DNA of 47,158 bases, taken from positions 1-47,158 of the forward strand of contig JBPCKZ010000056.1 in the NCBI GenBank assembly GCA_051003795.1, in the 5' to 3' direction. Shown here piece by piece: positions 8,510 through 17,203 of this stretch. The notes under the pieces are model-generated. The model saw nothing but the letters and a program-made list of their open reading frames with translations, did no database searches and was not told the DNA's origin. The translations under genes and the position numbers were made by a program. This stretch comes from JALYXS01 sp051003795 (lineage in GTDB: Bacteria; Acidobacteriota; Terriglobia; Bryobacterales; Bryobacteraceae). How positions within the stretch are numbered: the first letter of the stretch is position 1; each line of letters begins with the position of its first letter.

Positions 8510-9331
8510 TCAGTGGGTCATCGCGTAGACCACGTAGTTTACGCCCATGCGCATCGCTAAATCCGCGAACTTTTGAGGATACTGCGGCTCATCGGCCCAC
8601 TCCCATGCATCGCCCAGATCCGAATTGTAAGAAATCGCGATCATGATACGTCCCTTGTCGTCGTAAATGCCGCGCCAGTGGGCGCCTATGCCGTCGTTCT
8701 TATAACCCCGCCCTAAATGCGCGGCGCCGGGAACCTGGATGCGGTCGTTCAGATCGTAGAGCGTGTGAAAGATCGGATCGGAGTCTTCGATTTCGACGAT
8801 CGGACGGTCCGGGAACACCATCTTGATGCGCTTCTCGAACATCTCCCATTCAAACGGCCCGTGGAAATCGTCGGCCATGAAAAACCCGCCGCGCAGGCAA
8901 TATTCCCGCAAGACTTTTGCCTGTGCCTCCGTCAATCCCCACTCGCCCACTTGGACCGCGTAGAGCCACGGCCAATCGTAAACGTCGCCTTCGTCCAAGT
9001 TGATGGGTTGTTCCACGGACCGCACGTGGATGCGGGTCAGGCGCCGCAGCGCCTGCGAAAAGTGCCGGTCGGCGCGCGGATAATCCTGCGTCCAAAGCGA
9101 AAGCCCTTGCCGCCAATCGCCGTCGAAACGGCCGCGATATCCGTCGTTCGGCCCCGGCGGAAACATCAGGCGCGCGAAGGCCCACTCGGTTTTTTCCCGC
9201 CAGTCCGGCGTCAGCTCGAAATTTTCGTATTCGACGCCGGGAAATTGCCTGAAGGGCCGCTGAAAGGCGTACAACAGCCCCAGAAAAGTGAGGCTACATC
9301 CGAATTGCCATAAGGCCTTCCGGAAACGCAT
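8510..9331 (-). CDS. DUF4159 domain protein with N-terminal anchor
   Basis: 273 residues. An uncleaved-looking hydrophobic N-terminus (about 9-23) is followed by a domain with FARLMFPPGPNDGY, DYPRADRHFSQALRRLTRIH, DWPWLYAVQVGEWGLTEAQ and LREYCLRGGFFMADDFHGP. These are the recognisable conserved blocks of DUF4159, a glutamine-amidotransferase-like fold often found beside secreted or membrane complexes. The Cys in this GAT-like fold does not sit in a clear nucleophile elbow, so catalysis is doubtful. No operon partner: it converges with the gene on its left, and the right side is a 382-base non-coding stretch. Confidence 0.85.
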   Translation of the reverse strand: MRFRKALWQFGCSLTFLGLLYAFQRPFRQFPGVEYENFELTPDWREKTEWAFARLMFPPGPNDGYRGRFDGDWRQGLSLWTQDYPRADRHFSQALRRLTRIHVRSVEQPINLDEGDVYDWPWLYAVQVGEWGLTEAQAKVLREYCLRGGFFMADDFHGPFEWEMFEKRIKMVFPDRPIVEIEDSDPIFHTLYDLNDRIQVPGAAHLGRGYKNDGIGAHWRGIYDDKGRIMIAISYNSDLGDAWEWADEPQYPQKFADLAMRMGVNYVVYAMTH

Positions 9332-9713
9332 ATCGTTGTGACGTGGTAAACGCGGTTATTGCTTCAGAAACCCATGATCCACATCCAGTCTCTCAGCCTG
9401 CAGGGTCAGCCGGCAACCGGCAAGTTCCGCGAATGCGCAATCGAGAAGATAACTTAAGGCGTGCGATTTCCGGCGTGTACTTTGCGAGAAAGCTCGCTAG
9501 CTGGGATTCAGCGGTTCCGGTCACGTACTTGCATCAATTATCTCCTTCTTGAATTCAAGGCGATACGCCTGCCGGCACGCGCAGCCGGGAGCAACCGCCC
9601 CTTAGCATCGGACCAGAAGGTTGCTCCCCGGCCCCACGCGCGGCTTGAGCTCCCTCTTAATCCAAAATCTCGCTGGAATGCAGGCCGGGGCATTTTCGCG
9701 CAAAGGAGAATGA
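9332..9713. other. Non-coding stretch with one strong hairpin
   Basis: This 382-base gap between the DUF4159 start and the small GTG-start gene has no ORF with recognisable product. Its only clear structure is the inverted repeat at 9584-9632, listed separately. A weak sigma70-like pair, TTCCGG then TTATCT with 17-base spacing near 9520-9545, could be a promoter, but the hexamers are poor. Confidence 0.5.
9584..9632 (+). promoter_or_regulatory. Long hairpin upstream of small gene
   Basis: GCCGGGAGCAACC at 9584-9596 pairs with GGTTGCTCCCCGGC at 9619-9632, a 13-base-pair stem with one bulged C and a 22-base loop. GC-rich sequences on both sides (CGCG at 9580 and GCGCG near 9637) could extend it. 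There is no U-run after it on the plus strand, so it is not a standard terminator. It sits about 70 bases before the ribosome binding site of the next gene, as expected for a leader structure. Confidence 0.55.
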
Positions 9714-9989
9714 GTGGGTATTCTTTTATTTGTTTTCAAGTTGCTTCCGACGGTCCTGGGCATTGTTCAGGCTATCGAGAGCGCTTTGCCGATCCCGGGC
9801 GCCGGGAAGGCAAAGCTCGATTTGGTCCTGAATACGGTGTCGGACGTTTACGATACCGAGCAGACGGTCCAGAAAGAGCTGCCGAAAGACAAGCTGTTCC
9901 AGATTATCACCAGCCTGGTTCAGCGCACGGTCGCTACGTTTAATTCACTGGGTGTTTTCAAGAAGACGACGCCGGCAGTAACCAAGTAA
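9714..9989 (+). CDS. Small membrane-anchored hypothetical protein
   Basis: 91 residues beginning with GTG at 9714. The start is supported by GGAGA at 9704-9708; an ATG at 9710 lies in another frame. The N-terminus (GILLFVFKLLPTVLGIVQAI) is hydrophobic or amphipathic, followed by a Pro-Gly turn (ALPIPGAGKAK) and a helical region (LDLVLNTVSDVYDTEQTVQK). The rest resembles the short, family-less phage-associated or holin-like small proteins, but I see no diagnostic motif and do not assign one. The hairpin upstream and the hairpin downstream (10012-10036) make it look like a self-contained transcription unit. Confidence 0.65.
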   Translation: MGILLFVFKLLPTVLGIVQAIESALPIPGAGKAKLDLVLNTVSDVYDTEQTVQKELPKDKLFQIITSLVQRTVATFNSLGVFKKTTPAVTK

Positions 9990-10011
9990 GCCACGAGGAA
10001 ACCGCACCGGG

Positions 10012-10036
10012 CGGGCGTTCGAAGAGGACGCCCGCT
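10012..10036 (+). terminator. Hairpin between small gene and argD-like gene
   Basis: GCGGGCGTTC (10012-10021) pairs fully with GGACGCCCGC (10027-10036), including one G-U pair, around a GAAGA loop. The following bases, TCTACTGTATT, are only moderately T-rich, so termination would be weak. It fits a terminator or attenuator after the 91-residue gene. Confidence 0.45.
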
Positions 10037-10056
10037 CTACTGTATTATCGGAACAG

Positions 10057-11271
10057 ATGGCAACCGCAATTCCCGGAACCTCGCTCGCGCAAGAGGTAAT
10101 GGCCCTCGAACATAACTACCTACTGCAGAATTACGGACGTTATCCGCTGGTTATGCGGCGCGGGGAAGGCGCCTGGATTTGGGACGTCGACGGCAACCGC
10201 TATCTCGATTTCATCGCCGGCATCGGCGTGAACGCCCTCGGGCACGCGCATCCGCGCATCCTCAAAATCGTTGCGGAACAGTCCGCTCTCTTGATTCATT
10301 CCTCGAATCTCTACTATCACGAATATCAGGGTCCGCTCGCGAAGAGACTCGCCGAGGCCAGCGGCCTTCAGCGCTCTTTTTTCGCCAACAGCGGAACCGA
10401 GGCGATGGAAGGCGCGCTGAAGATGATTCGCGCGCACGGCCGCAAAATCGATCCCGAAAAATTCGAAATTATCTCGCTCGAAAATTCTTTTCATGGGCGC
10501 ACGCTGGGCGCGCTTTCCGTGACCGGACAGCCCAAGTACCGCAAGGATTTCGAGCCGCTGCTGCCGGGCGTGCGTTTCGTGAACGCGAACGATTTAGACG
10601 CGCTCGACGCCGCGTTCAACAAGCGGACCGCCGGTATTGTGATCGAATGGATTCAAGGCGAGGGTGGAGTATTCCCCATCACGCGTGAATACGCGGCGAA
10701 AGCCCGCGAACTCGCCGGCCGGTACGACGCTTTGCTCGTATTCGACGAGATCCAATGCGGCGTGGGCCGGACGGGCACTTACTTCGCTTACCAGCTTGAA
10801 ACGCCGGTGATTCCGCCCGATATCGTGGTGGCCGCGAAACCGCTCGCGTGCGGATTGCCGCTTGGCGCGATCGTCGCGAACGAACGCGCCGCCGCTTCCA
10901 TCGCGCCCGGCATGCACGGCTCAACTTTCGGCGGAAGCGCGCTGGCGTGCCGCGTGGCGATCGAGTTCTTCGATATCCTCGACGAACTGCTCCCTTCCAT
11001 ACGCCGCGTGGGCGATTACTTCCGCGCCCGTTTACGCGAGATGGCCGGCCGTTACCCGTTCATCCGGGAAGTTCGCGGCGAGGGGTTGATGATTGGAGTG
11101 GATCTGGAAATTCCCGGGAAGCAATTCGTGGAGACGGCGCGCGAGGCCGGCTTGCTGATCAACTGCACGCACGAGACCGTCCTCCGTTTTCTGCCGCCTT
11201 ATATTGTTACGGAGAAAGAGGTAGATCTGGCTTTAGAGATTCTCGACGCGGCGTTCGCGGGCAAGTGCTGA
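10057..11271 (+). CDS. argD: Class III aminotransferase, acetylornithine aminotransferase-like
   Basis: 404 residues, typical length. This is a PLP fold-type I class III enzyme. Conserved parts are WDVDGNRYLDFIAGIGVNALGH near the N-terminus, SFFANSGTEAMEGALKMIRA (PLP phosphate contact), SFHGRTLGALS, the VFDEIQCGVGRTG motif with the PLP-contacting Asp, and Lys261 in AAKPLACGLPLGA as the Schiff-base lysine. Together these fit N-acetylornithine/ornithine-type aminotransferases that act in arginine synthesis or ornithine and GABA-type catabolism. No other arginine genes are nearby, so the exact substrate is inferred; 4-aminobutyrate or succinylornithine activity cannot be excluded. ATG at 10057 follows CGGAACAG. 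Confidence 0.85.
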   Translation: MATAIPGTSLAQEVMALEHNYLLQNYGRYPLVMRRGEGAWIWDVDGNRYLDFIAGIGVNALGHAHPRILKIVAEQSALLIHSSNLYYHEYQGPLAKRLAEASGLQRSFFANSGTEAMEGALKMIRAHGRKIDPEKFEIISLENSFHGRTLGALSVTGQPKYRKDFEPLLPGVRFVNANDLDALDAAFNKRTAGIVIEWIQGEGGVFPITREYAAKARELAGRYDALLVFDEIQCGVGRTGTYFAYQLETPVIPPDIVVAAKPLACGLPLGAIVANERAAASIAPGMHGSTFGGSALACRVAIEFFDILDELLPSIRRVGDYFRARLREMAGRYPFIREVRGEGLMIGVDLEIPGKQFVETAREAGLLINCTHETVLRFLPPYIVTEKEVDLALEILDAAFAGKC

Positions 11272-11528
11272 GGGCATGGCTCAAGTTCCTCTAAAGCCGC
11301 TGCACCCCGATACTTCTTTAAGCCCAGCCAAACTTTTTCAATGGAGAGACTTTCCACCGATGCGTCGAAGCTTTCGCCCCTGCCGGGCCAAAGAGACTGC
11401 CTGAAAGCCCGGCCGGATGGAACGATATTCGATGGGCATCATAGAATCCATATTCTCCGCCGGCGAGGGGTACATGTCGATGGATTGCCGCGAGATCGAG
11501 CGCATAAGGGATTCTTGAAAGGTCGAGT
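11272..11528. other. Non-coding leader region with small hairpin
   Basis: 257 bases between the argD-like gene and the phosphatase gene. I see no gene. GCCGGGC at 11382-11388 pairs with GCCCGGC at 11407-11413 around an 18-base A/G-rich loop, and the flanks are conserved-looking and polypurine-rich. It might be a structured 5' leader of the phosphatase/sensor-kinase operon; no known riboswitch class is recognisable. Confidence 0.35.
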
Positions 11529-12032
11529 ATGTCGAGTGAATTGCAATGGGTGAATGGCCCCTGGCCGGGGAAGCTGGCGCTAGCGGCGCGTCCGCGAGGT
11601 GGCGATTGGATGGTGGACGAGTTGGCTGACTGGCGCAGTGTCGGCGTCGATGCAGTGCTGTCCCTGCTCACGCCCGCTGAAGAGCGCGATCTGGATATCG
11701 AGAACGAATCGCGGGAAGTCGAAGCGCGCGGGATGCAATTCTTATCCTTCCCCATCGCGGATCGACAAGCGCCGGAAGCTCAGACCGAAGTCGCGGTTTT
11801 GCTGGAGCGGCTCGATGCCGATCTCTTCGCCGGAAAAAACGTCGTGGTGCACTGCCGGCAAGGCGTCGGACGGACTGGACTAATCGCAGCGTGCCTCCTG
11901 ATCTCCAAAGGATGGAAACCGGAAACGACCTTAAGCCATCTAGCCGCCGCGCGCGGAATTCCGGTTCCGAAGACGCTGAAACAACGCTGTTGGATCGAGC
12001 TCTTTTCAACGGTTTTGACGAATGCCGGCTGA
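11529..12032 (+). CDS. Cys-dependent protein phosphatase, dual-specificity type
   Basis: 167 residues. The signature loop is HCRQGVGRTG with catalytic Cys109 and Arg115 (CxxxxxR), and Asp78 in FPIADRQAP is the likely general acid. The overall layout fits bacterial dual-specificity/tyrosine phosphatases with a cytosolic role. Start ATG 11529 follows AAAGG with 6-base spacing. Its last 11 bases overlap the start of the hybrid sensor kinase gene, implying translational coupling and a shared signalling role. The phosphatase could act on Tyr/Ser/Thr of a partner or on a nucleotide or small phosphate; substrate is unknown. Confidence 0.85.
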   Translation: MSSELQWVNGPWPGKLALAARPRGGDWMVDELADWRSVGVDAVLSLLTPAEERDLDIENESREVEARGMQFLSFPIADRQAPEAQTEVAVLLERLDADLFAGKNVVVHCRQGVGRTGLIAACLLISKGWKPETTLSHLAAARGIPVPKTLKQRCWIELFSTVLTNAG

Positions 12033-14436
12033 CGTGCGCGACTCCAAACAGATCTCAGCGGAGCTTCTCGAAAATCGCGCCCGTCACGACGCGGTTCTCC
12101 AAGCTTCGCTGGATGGGATCGTTATTATCGATCATCAAGGCCGCGTTCTCGAGTTCAACCCTGCCGCGGAGATCATTTTCCAATACCGGCGCGCCGATGT
12201 AATAGGCCGGGAAATGGCGTCGCTCATCATCCCGCTCCGGTTACGCGAACCGCATCGCAAGGGACTTGCCCGCTATCTGGAAACGCGCCGGGGCACGGTA
12301 TTGGGGAAGCGGATTGAGCTGACTGGGATGCGTTCCGATGGATCGGAATTTCCCGCGGAACTTGCCATCGCGGCGATCGAGCGCGGCGACGGGCCAACCT
12401 TCGTCGCATTCTTGCGGGACATCTCCGGCCGCAAAAAGACGGAAGAAGAATTGATCACGCTTTCCCGCCTCAGCGCGCGCGTTGGGACGCTCCTTGCCGG
12501 AAAGCTGGACCTTAGAGAGAGGCTCAAGAACTGCGCCCAACTGCTGGTTGACGAGCTTGGCGCCGCGTTCGCGCGAATCTGGCTGCTGAACCCAAGCGGG
12601 AATATCCTTGAACTCTGCGCCAGCGCCGGGCAATACACGCACATAAACGGAAGTCACAGCCGCGTTCCCGTCGGCCAGCTCAAGATCGGCCTTATCGCTC
12701 AAGAGCTGAAACCCCATTTGACGAATGCCGTTGTGGGCGATCCCAGGGTTGGGGACCAGGACTGGGCGAGGCGGGAAGGCATGGTCGCTTTCGCCGGTTA
12801 TCCGCTCGTCGCCGAAAACCGTCTCGAAGGCGTGCTCGCAATGTTTTCCCGCTCGGCCCTGGGCGACGCGGCCCATCTGTCTTTATCTTCGATCTGCGAC
12901 GGCATCGCGGTGGCAATTCAACGCAGCAGCAATGAGCGTGAATTAGAGGCATCGCAGGAGAGGACGAGGCAGGTTCTTGAAAGCATCATGGACGCCTTTT
13001 TCGCCGTCGACGACCAATGGAACTTCACGTATACAAACCGGCGGGCCGAACAGCTCTTGGCGCGCGCGCCCGGTTCCCTTCTAAACAAGAATCTGTGGCG
13101 GGAGTTTCCCGAAGCGATTGGAACGGCTTTCGAAGAAAACTATAGGAAGGCCGTTGCAACGGGCCGGAAGACCTCATTCGAGGCCCACTTCGAACTATTG
13201 GATCTATGGGCTGAAGTGCATGTCTATCCTTCCGATACCGGTCTCTCCGTTTACTTCCAGGACATCGGCGGACGAAGGCGAATGGAGGAAAAACTGCGGC
13301 AAACGGCCAAACTCGAAGGTTTGGGCGTGATGGCCGGAGGCATCGCGCACGATTTCAATAATCTCCTGACAGGCATTCTTGGCAACGCCAGCCTGCTCAC
13401 CGAAATCGTTCCTCCCGAATACAGCCCGGTCGTCGAAGATATTGTGAAGGCTTCGGAACGCGCAGCGGACCTGACGCGCCAGATGCTCGCGTTCGCGGGC
13501 AAAGGGCGTTTCCAGTTGAAGAAGCTGGACCTTTCGACCGAAGTTCGAGAGATCTTGCGCATCATCAAGGGGTCGATCCATAAGTACGTCGCCGTGGCCG
13601 TCCAATTGGCGGACAAGCTCCCGTGCATTGAAGGAGACCCAGTTCAGATTCAGCAACTCGTGATGAATCTGGTCATCAATGCGAGCGACGCAATGGATGG
13701 AATCCCAGGCACGATCGCGATCGAGACCAAGGAACAGGACGTGGACGACGCGTATATAGCGCAAACTTTCGGAGCCGGCCAGATTACTCCCGGCCGGTAC
13801 GTCAGCCTCGAAGTGCACGATACCGGATGCGGCATGAGCGAGGAAACTAAAGCGAGAATTTTCGACCCGTTCTTCACCACGAAATTCGCGGGCCGGGGGT
13901 TGGGATTGGCGGCGGCCTTGGGCATCGTGCAGGGCCACAAGGGGGCGCTCAAAGTTTACTCGGCGGTGGGCAAGGGAACTACGTTCAAAGTCATTCTGCC
14001 GGCCGTGGCCGGAGAAACCCAAAGGGCGGCTCCCGCCGCGCCCGCGCCGCCGCGGCTGGCGACCGGCACTATTTTGGTGATCGACGACGAAGACATCGTG
14101 CGGCGCGTGGCGAAGACGGCGCTCGAGAGCAATGGATGCAAGGTTCTGGTCGCGCACGATGGGGAAGCCGGAATTGCATTGTTCGAAAGGTTCGCGGATG
14201 AAGTTTCGCTAGTGCTTCTCGATTTGACGATGCCGGGAATGGGCGGGGAAGAAACGATGGTGCATCTCCGCCGGAAGCGGCCGTCCGTCCGCGTGATCGT
14301 TTCGAGCGGTTACAACGAGGTGGAGACCGTCGGGCGGTTCACGTCGAAGGGAGTCGCCGGTTTCATTCAGAAGCCGTACACCGCTTCGGGTCTGCTCGCG
14401 AAGGTTCGCGAGGTTATGGAGTCTCGCGCGGTTTAG
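12022..14436 (+). CDS. Hybrid sensor histidine kinase/response regulator (PAS-GAF-PAS-HisKA-HATPase-REC)
   Basis: 804 residues, cytosolic as no membrane segment is visible. Domains in order: PAS about 20-140 (DGIVIIDHQGRVLEFNPAAE), GAF about 145-310, a second PAS about 315-425 (DAFFAVDDQWNFTYTNRRAE), HisKA with phospho-acceptor His443 in GGIAHDFNNLLTG, a HATPase with NASDAM, DTGCGM and GRGLGLAAALG, and a C-terminal receiver with phospho-acceptor Asp734 (LLDLTMPGMGG) and Lys784. Phosphate can pass from His443 to the built-in receiver, and a separate Hpt would be required for output; none is in the window. It overlaps the phosphatase gene by 11 bases at its start and the converging gene by 23 bases at its end. 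Confidence 0.92.
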   Translation: MPADVRDSKQISAELLENRARHDAVLQASLDGIVIIDHQGRVLEFNPAAEIIFQYRRADVIGREMASLIIPLRLREPHRKGLARYLETRRGTVLGKRIELTGMRSDGSEFPAELAIAAIERGDGPTFVAFLRDISGRKKTEEELITLSRLSARVGTLLAGKLDLRERLKNCAQLLVDELGAAFARIWLLNPSGNILELCASAGQYTHINGSHSRVPVGQLKIGLIAQELKPHLTNAVVGDPRVGDQDWARREGMVAFAGYPLVAENRLEGVLAMFSRSALGDAAHLSLSSICDGIAVAIQRSSNERELEASQERTRQVLESIMDAFFAVDDQWNFTYTNRRAEQLLARAPGSLLNKNLWREFPEAIGTAFEENYRKAVATGRKTSFEAHFELLDLWAEVHVYPSDTGLSVYFQDIGGRRRMEEKLRQTAKLEGLGVMAGGIAHDFNNLLTGILGNASLLTEIVPPEYSPVVEDIVKASERAADLTRQMLAFAGKGRFQLKKLDLSTEVREILRIIKGSIHKYVAVAVQLADKLPCIEGDPVQIQQLVMNLVINASDAMDGIPGTIAIETKEQDVDDAYIAQTFGAGQITPGRYVSLEVHDTGCGMSEETKARIFDPFFTTKFAGRGLGLAAALGIVQGHKGALKVYSAVGKGTTFKVILPAVAGETQRAAPAAPAPPRLATGTILVIDDEDIVRRVAKTALESNGCKVLVAHDGEAGIALFERFADEVSLVLLDLTMPGMGGEETMVHLRRKRPSVRVIVSSGYNEVETVGRFTSKGVAGFIQKPYTASGLLAKVREVMESRAV

Positions 14437-15352
14437 ATTTCCGCTTCTTCGGTGCATCCGCGGGCGCCCCGCCCAATTTAAGCTCGCGCACAAAATCGTC
14501 TGTCGCCGGCTTGGGAGGCTCCGCCGTTTCCGGAGGCGGCGTCCGTTCTTCCCGCGGCTCCGGTTTGCATGCCGCTATCCGCGGCAGAAAACTTGAGACG
14601 GCGTTCCAATTCGCTTCGCCGCGCTTTTCGATCCGGAAGGCCTTGATAGCGGCATCGGCGCGAATCCGCCACGTCTCGTCCGTAACCCTCGGCATCGCCG
14701 ATATTTTAATCGGCTGCGAGCTGGTCTCGCGAATCGTCCAGCTCTCGCCCCCATTGGGAGATTCGTAAAGTCGATAGCGGTTGGTTTCGCTCTGGCCGAG
14801 GTCCATCAGCAGCGCGCCGTTCTTCCGCGAATCGAACCAGAAGCCTGAAATGGAACCGGGGCTCCCCTCGTCCAGTACGGCCTTTTTGCGCCAGGTCTTG
14901 CCGCCATCCGTCGAGAGCAGCAGAAAAGGGTCCCTTGGAAGCGGCTGAAGATTCTGGCCCGAGATCCACCCGGTCTCGGAATCGAAGAACTGAATCTGGT
15001 CGAGGCCGCTTCCGCGGATTCGCGCAAACGGTTCGCTCCACGTCGTTCCGGCATCGCCGCTGGCGAGTAAAACGGAATAAAGCGTCGTCGAGGCGGAGTG
15101 GATATCGCCTGTTACAAAGATCTTTTCGCCCGCTGCCGCAATATGTAGCAGTTCGAGATAAATGGGGCATGGTTCTTCGTCCGAGCACGTCATGCCGGCC
15201 CACTGCAGATCGTCGTCGGTGCAGCGGAATACGGCCTTGATCGGGGTACCGGAGTTGCGGAGGATTTGTAGATCGGAAGGCGGCGTCTGAGCGGAGAGGT
15301 TGCACATCGACAGTGCCGGGGAGAGTGCCGCGAATGCCCACACGAACTTCAT
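14414..15352 (-). CDS. Secreted BNR/YCF48-like repeat protein
   Basis: 312 residues from the ATG at 15352, chosen because it gives a signal peptide (MKFVWAFAALSPALSMCNLSAQ); the frame is open further upstream but without a better start. Repeats of the sort SGDAGTTWSEPF, STDGGKTWRKKA and SPNGGESWTIRE are Asp-box/BNR motifs of seven-bladed propellers like those in sialidases and the YCF48 photosystem assembly factor. The C-terminus is a basic, Pro/Glu-rich tail. It is probably periplasmic or extracellular with no catalytic residues apparent. Its 3' end overlaps the sensor-kinase gene by 23 bases. Confidence 0.82.
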   Translation of the reverse strand: MKFVWAFAALSPALSMCNLSAQTPPSDLQILRNSGTPIKAVFRCTDDDLQWAGMTCSDEEPCPIYLELLHIAAAGEKIFVTGDIHSASTTLYSVLLASGDAGTTWSEPFARIRGSGLDQIQFFDSETGWISGQNLQPLPRDPFLLLSTDGGKTWRKKAVLDEGSPGSISGFWFDSRKNGALLMDLGQSETNRYRLYESPNGGESWTIRETSSQPIKISAMPRVTDETWRIRADAAIKAFRIEKRGEANWNAVSSFLPRIAACKPEPREERTPPPETAEPPKPATDDFVRELKLGGAPADAPKKRKSKPRETP

Positions 15353-15381
15353 TCTGACGACCGATTGTAGCGCTTTGAAAT

Positions 15382-15420
15382 AAGCGGGCGCTTTGGGGTT
15401 AGGGGTGAGCGCGCCCGCTT
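15382..15420. other. Perfect 10-bp inverted repeat in leader
   Basis: AAGCGGGCGC at 15382-15391 and GCGCCCGCTT at 15411-15420 form a perfect 10-base-pair stem with a 19-base loop. On the minus strand this lies 30 bases ahead of the BNR-protein start. On the plus strand it is followed by only a few T residues. It could be a terminator or leader structure. Confidence 0.5.
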
Positions 15421-15511
15421 TTCGTAACGGGGATGTGCCTGTGAAGACGACGCCTTTTCGAGCCTTGTTACACGGTCCTCGAAAAATTATTGTAAATTCC
15501 GCCGCGGGCGG

Positions 15512-15544
15512 AAAAAGGGCCGGGATACCGAAGCATCCCGGCCC
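15512..15544 (-). terminator. Rho-independent terminator of P5C dehydrogenase operon
   Basis: Read on the minus strand, GGGCCGGGAT pairs perfectly with ATCCCGGCCC around an 8-base loop (GCTTCGGT) and is followed by TTTTT (15516-15512). It sits about 100 bases after the stop of the aldehyde dehydrogenase gene and closes that operon. Confidence 0.85.
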
Positions 15545-15646
15545 GGAACAGGCGCGAAGGCCTGTGTCGCGTCGAAAAGATTTGACTCTGTTCTTATAAC
15601 TTCTTAGTCCCCTTCCGATCGGGGCCGCGACCATTCAGCCTACCAC

Positions 15647-17203
15647 TCAAGCCGTCCTTTCGGCAATCGATTTCGCTTGGAGAAAAAGCAGCAGATAATC
15701 CGGCCCGCCCGCCTTCGAATCCGTCCCGGACATGTTGAAGCCGCCAAACGGATGCGCTCCCACCATCGCTCCCGTGCACTTGCGGTTCACGTAGAGGTTG
15801 CCGACAAAGAACCGGTCGCGGGCTTGGCGCACGTGCTCGGGATCGTTCGAAAAAACCGCTCCAGTCAACCCGTATTGCGAATCGTTGGCCAATTCAAGGG
15901 CGTGATCGAAATCCCGAGCTTTGGTCACGGCGAGCACCGGGCCGAAAATCTCTTCCTGGAAGATGGCGGCCTTCGAATCCACGTCGGCGATGATCGTCGG
16001 CGGGATAAAGTATCCGTCTCCTTCGATTGCTTTCCCGCCCGCCACCAGCCGCCCCTCGGCCTTTCCGGTCTCAATATATTTCTGAATGGAATCGCGCGCG
16101 CCCTCGCTGATTACCGGACCCATGTAATAGCGAGGATCGTCGGGTGGCCCCACTTCGAGCGTTTCCGCCTTCGCCGTCAGCTTTTCCAGGAACTCGTCGT
16201 AGATTTTCGCGTCGACAATAGCCCGCGAACATGCCGAACACTTCTGTCCCTGATATCCGAAAGCCGAATAGAGAACGCCATCCACCGCCTTGTCAAGATC
16301 GCAATCGGAATCGACGACAATGGCGTCCTTGCCGCCCATTTCGGCGACCACGCGCTTGATCCAGATCTGTCCCGGCTGCGGCTTGGCGGCAAGTTCGTTG
16401 ATATGAAGCCCGACGTCGCGCGATCCGGTAAACGAGATGAAGCGCGTTTTCGGATGCTTCACCAGAAGATCGCCGATTGCGGCGCCGCTACCCGCCAATA
16501 AACAGAACGACCTGTCCGGGAATCCCGCTTCGAGCAGCAGTTCGGCGAACTTGGCCGCAATCACCGGCGTTTCGCTCGATGGCTTGACGACGATCGTGTT
16601 CCCGGCCACGAGCGCGGCGGTCGCCATGCCGGCCAGGATCGCGAGAGAAAAATTCCAGGGCGGAATTACGATTCCGACGCCCAGCGGCAAGTAGTGCATC
16701 TCGTCTTTCTCGCCGGGCATTTGCACTACCGGTTGGGGACCGGCCAAGCGGGCCATCTCGCGCGCGTAATATTCGCAAAAATCGATGGCTTCGGCCGTTT
16801 CGGCTTCGGCTTCGGGCCACGTTTTGCCGGCTTCGAAGACCAGCCAGGCGTCGAACTCCAGCTTTCGCTCGCGCAACAGGGCCGCGGCTTTCAGCAGCAT
16901 GGCGATGCGGTGCTCCGCTTTCGTCGCGGCCCAAACGGGAAAGTATTCGTGGGCGGTTTGAACCGCGCGCTCCGCCAACTCCGGTGTAGCCTTTTGAAGC
17001 GAGCCGACGATCTCCGCGGGCCGCGCCGGATTGCGCGAGACAAGCTTCTGTTCCGTCTTTATCCGCGCGCCGTCGATCGGTAGATTGTACTCCCGTCCCA
17101 ACTCGCCGCGCACCTTCCGCAGTGCCGCTTCCATGCGCGCGCGATTGCCGGGGATCGTGAAATCGGTGTATGGCTCGTTGCGAAATTCAGCCAACTGTTT
17201 CAT
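15647..17203 (-). CDS. pruA: 1-pyrroline-5-carboxylate (glutamate semialdehyde) dehydrogenase
   Basis: 518 residues from ATG 17203 (MKQLAEFRNEPYTDF). This start is preferred over one 39 bases upstream because it places the conserved EPYTDF at the N-terminus. The protein matches RocA/PruA-type ALDH: PPWNFSLAI, VVKPSSETP, FTGSRDVGLHI, VAEMGGKDAIVVD with the general-base Glu, and GYQGQKCSACSR with catalytic Cys322. EEIFGPVLAV and NRKCTGAMVGAHPFGGFNMSGT are the usual late motifs. It oxidises glutamate-gamma-semialdehyde to glutamate with NAD(P). No proline dehydrogenase gene is in view. The start overlaps the preceding MBL gene by 17 bases. Confidence 0.93.
   Translation of the reverse strand: MKQLAEFRNEPYTDFTIPGNRARMEAALRKVRGELGREYNLPIDGARIKTEQKLVSRNPARPAEIVGSLQKATPELAERAVQTAHEYFPVWAATKAEHRIAMLLKAAALLRERKLEFDAWLVFEAGKTWPEAEAETAEAIDFCEYYAREMARLAGPQPVVQMPGEKDEMHYLPLGVGIVIPPWNFSLAILAGMATAALVAGNTIVVKPSSETPVIAAKFAELLLEAGFPDRSFCLLAGSGAAIGDLLVKHPKTRFISFTGSRDVGLHINELAAKPQPGQIWIKRVVAEMGGKDAIVVDSDCDLDKAVDGVLYSAFGYQGQKCSACSRAIVDAKIYDEFLEKLTAKAETLEVGPPDDPRYYMGPVISEGARDSIQKYIETGKAEGRLVAGGKAIEGDGYFIPPTIIADVDSKAAIFQEEIFGPVLAVTKARDFDHALELANDSQYGLTGAVFSNDPEHVRQARDRFFVGNLYVNRKCTGAMVGAHPFGGFNMSGTDSKAGGPDYLLLFLQAKSIAERTA

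Noticed and set aside
9461..9943. 160-residue open frame overlapping the small GTG-start gene
   Set aside because: It has a basic, low-complexity composition and no ribosome binding site, while the GTG frame has a well-placed GGAGA.
13204..14157. Open frame antisense to the sensor kinase
   Set aside because: No conserved motif and wholly inside the HATPase/REC coding region.
15382..15420. A plus-strand terminator for the sensor-kinase gene
   Set aside because: The T-run after the stem is short and the stem is more than 900 bases beyond the kinase stop, inside the promoter region of the minus-strand BNR gene.
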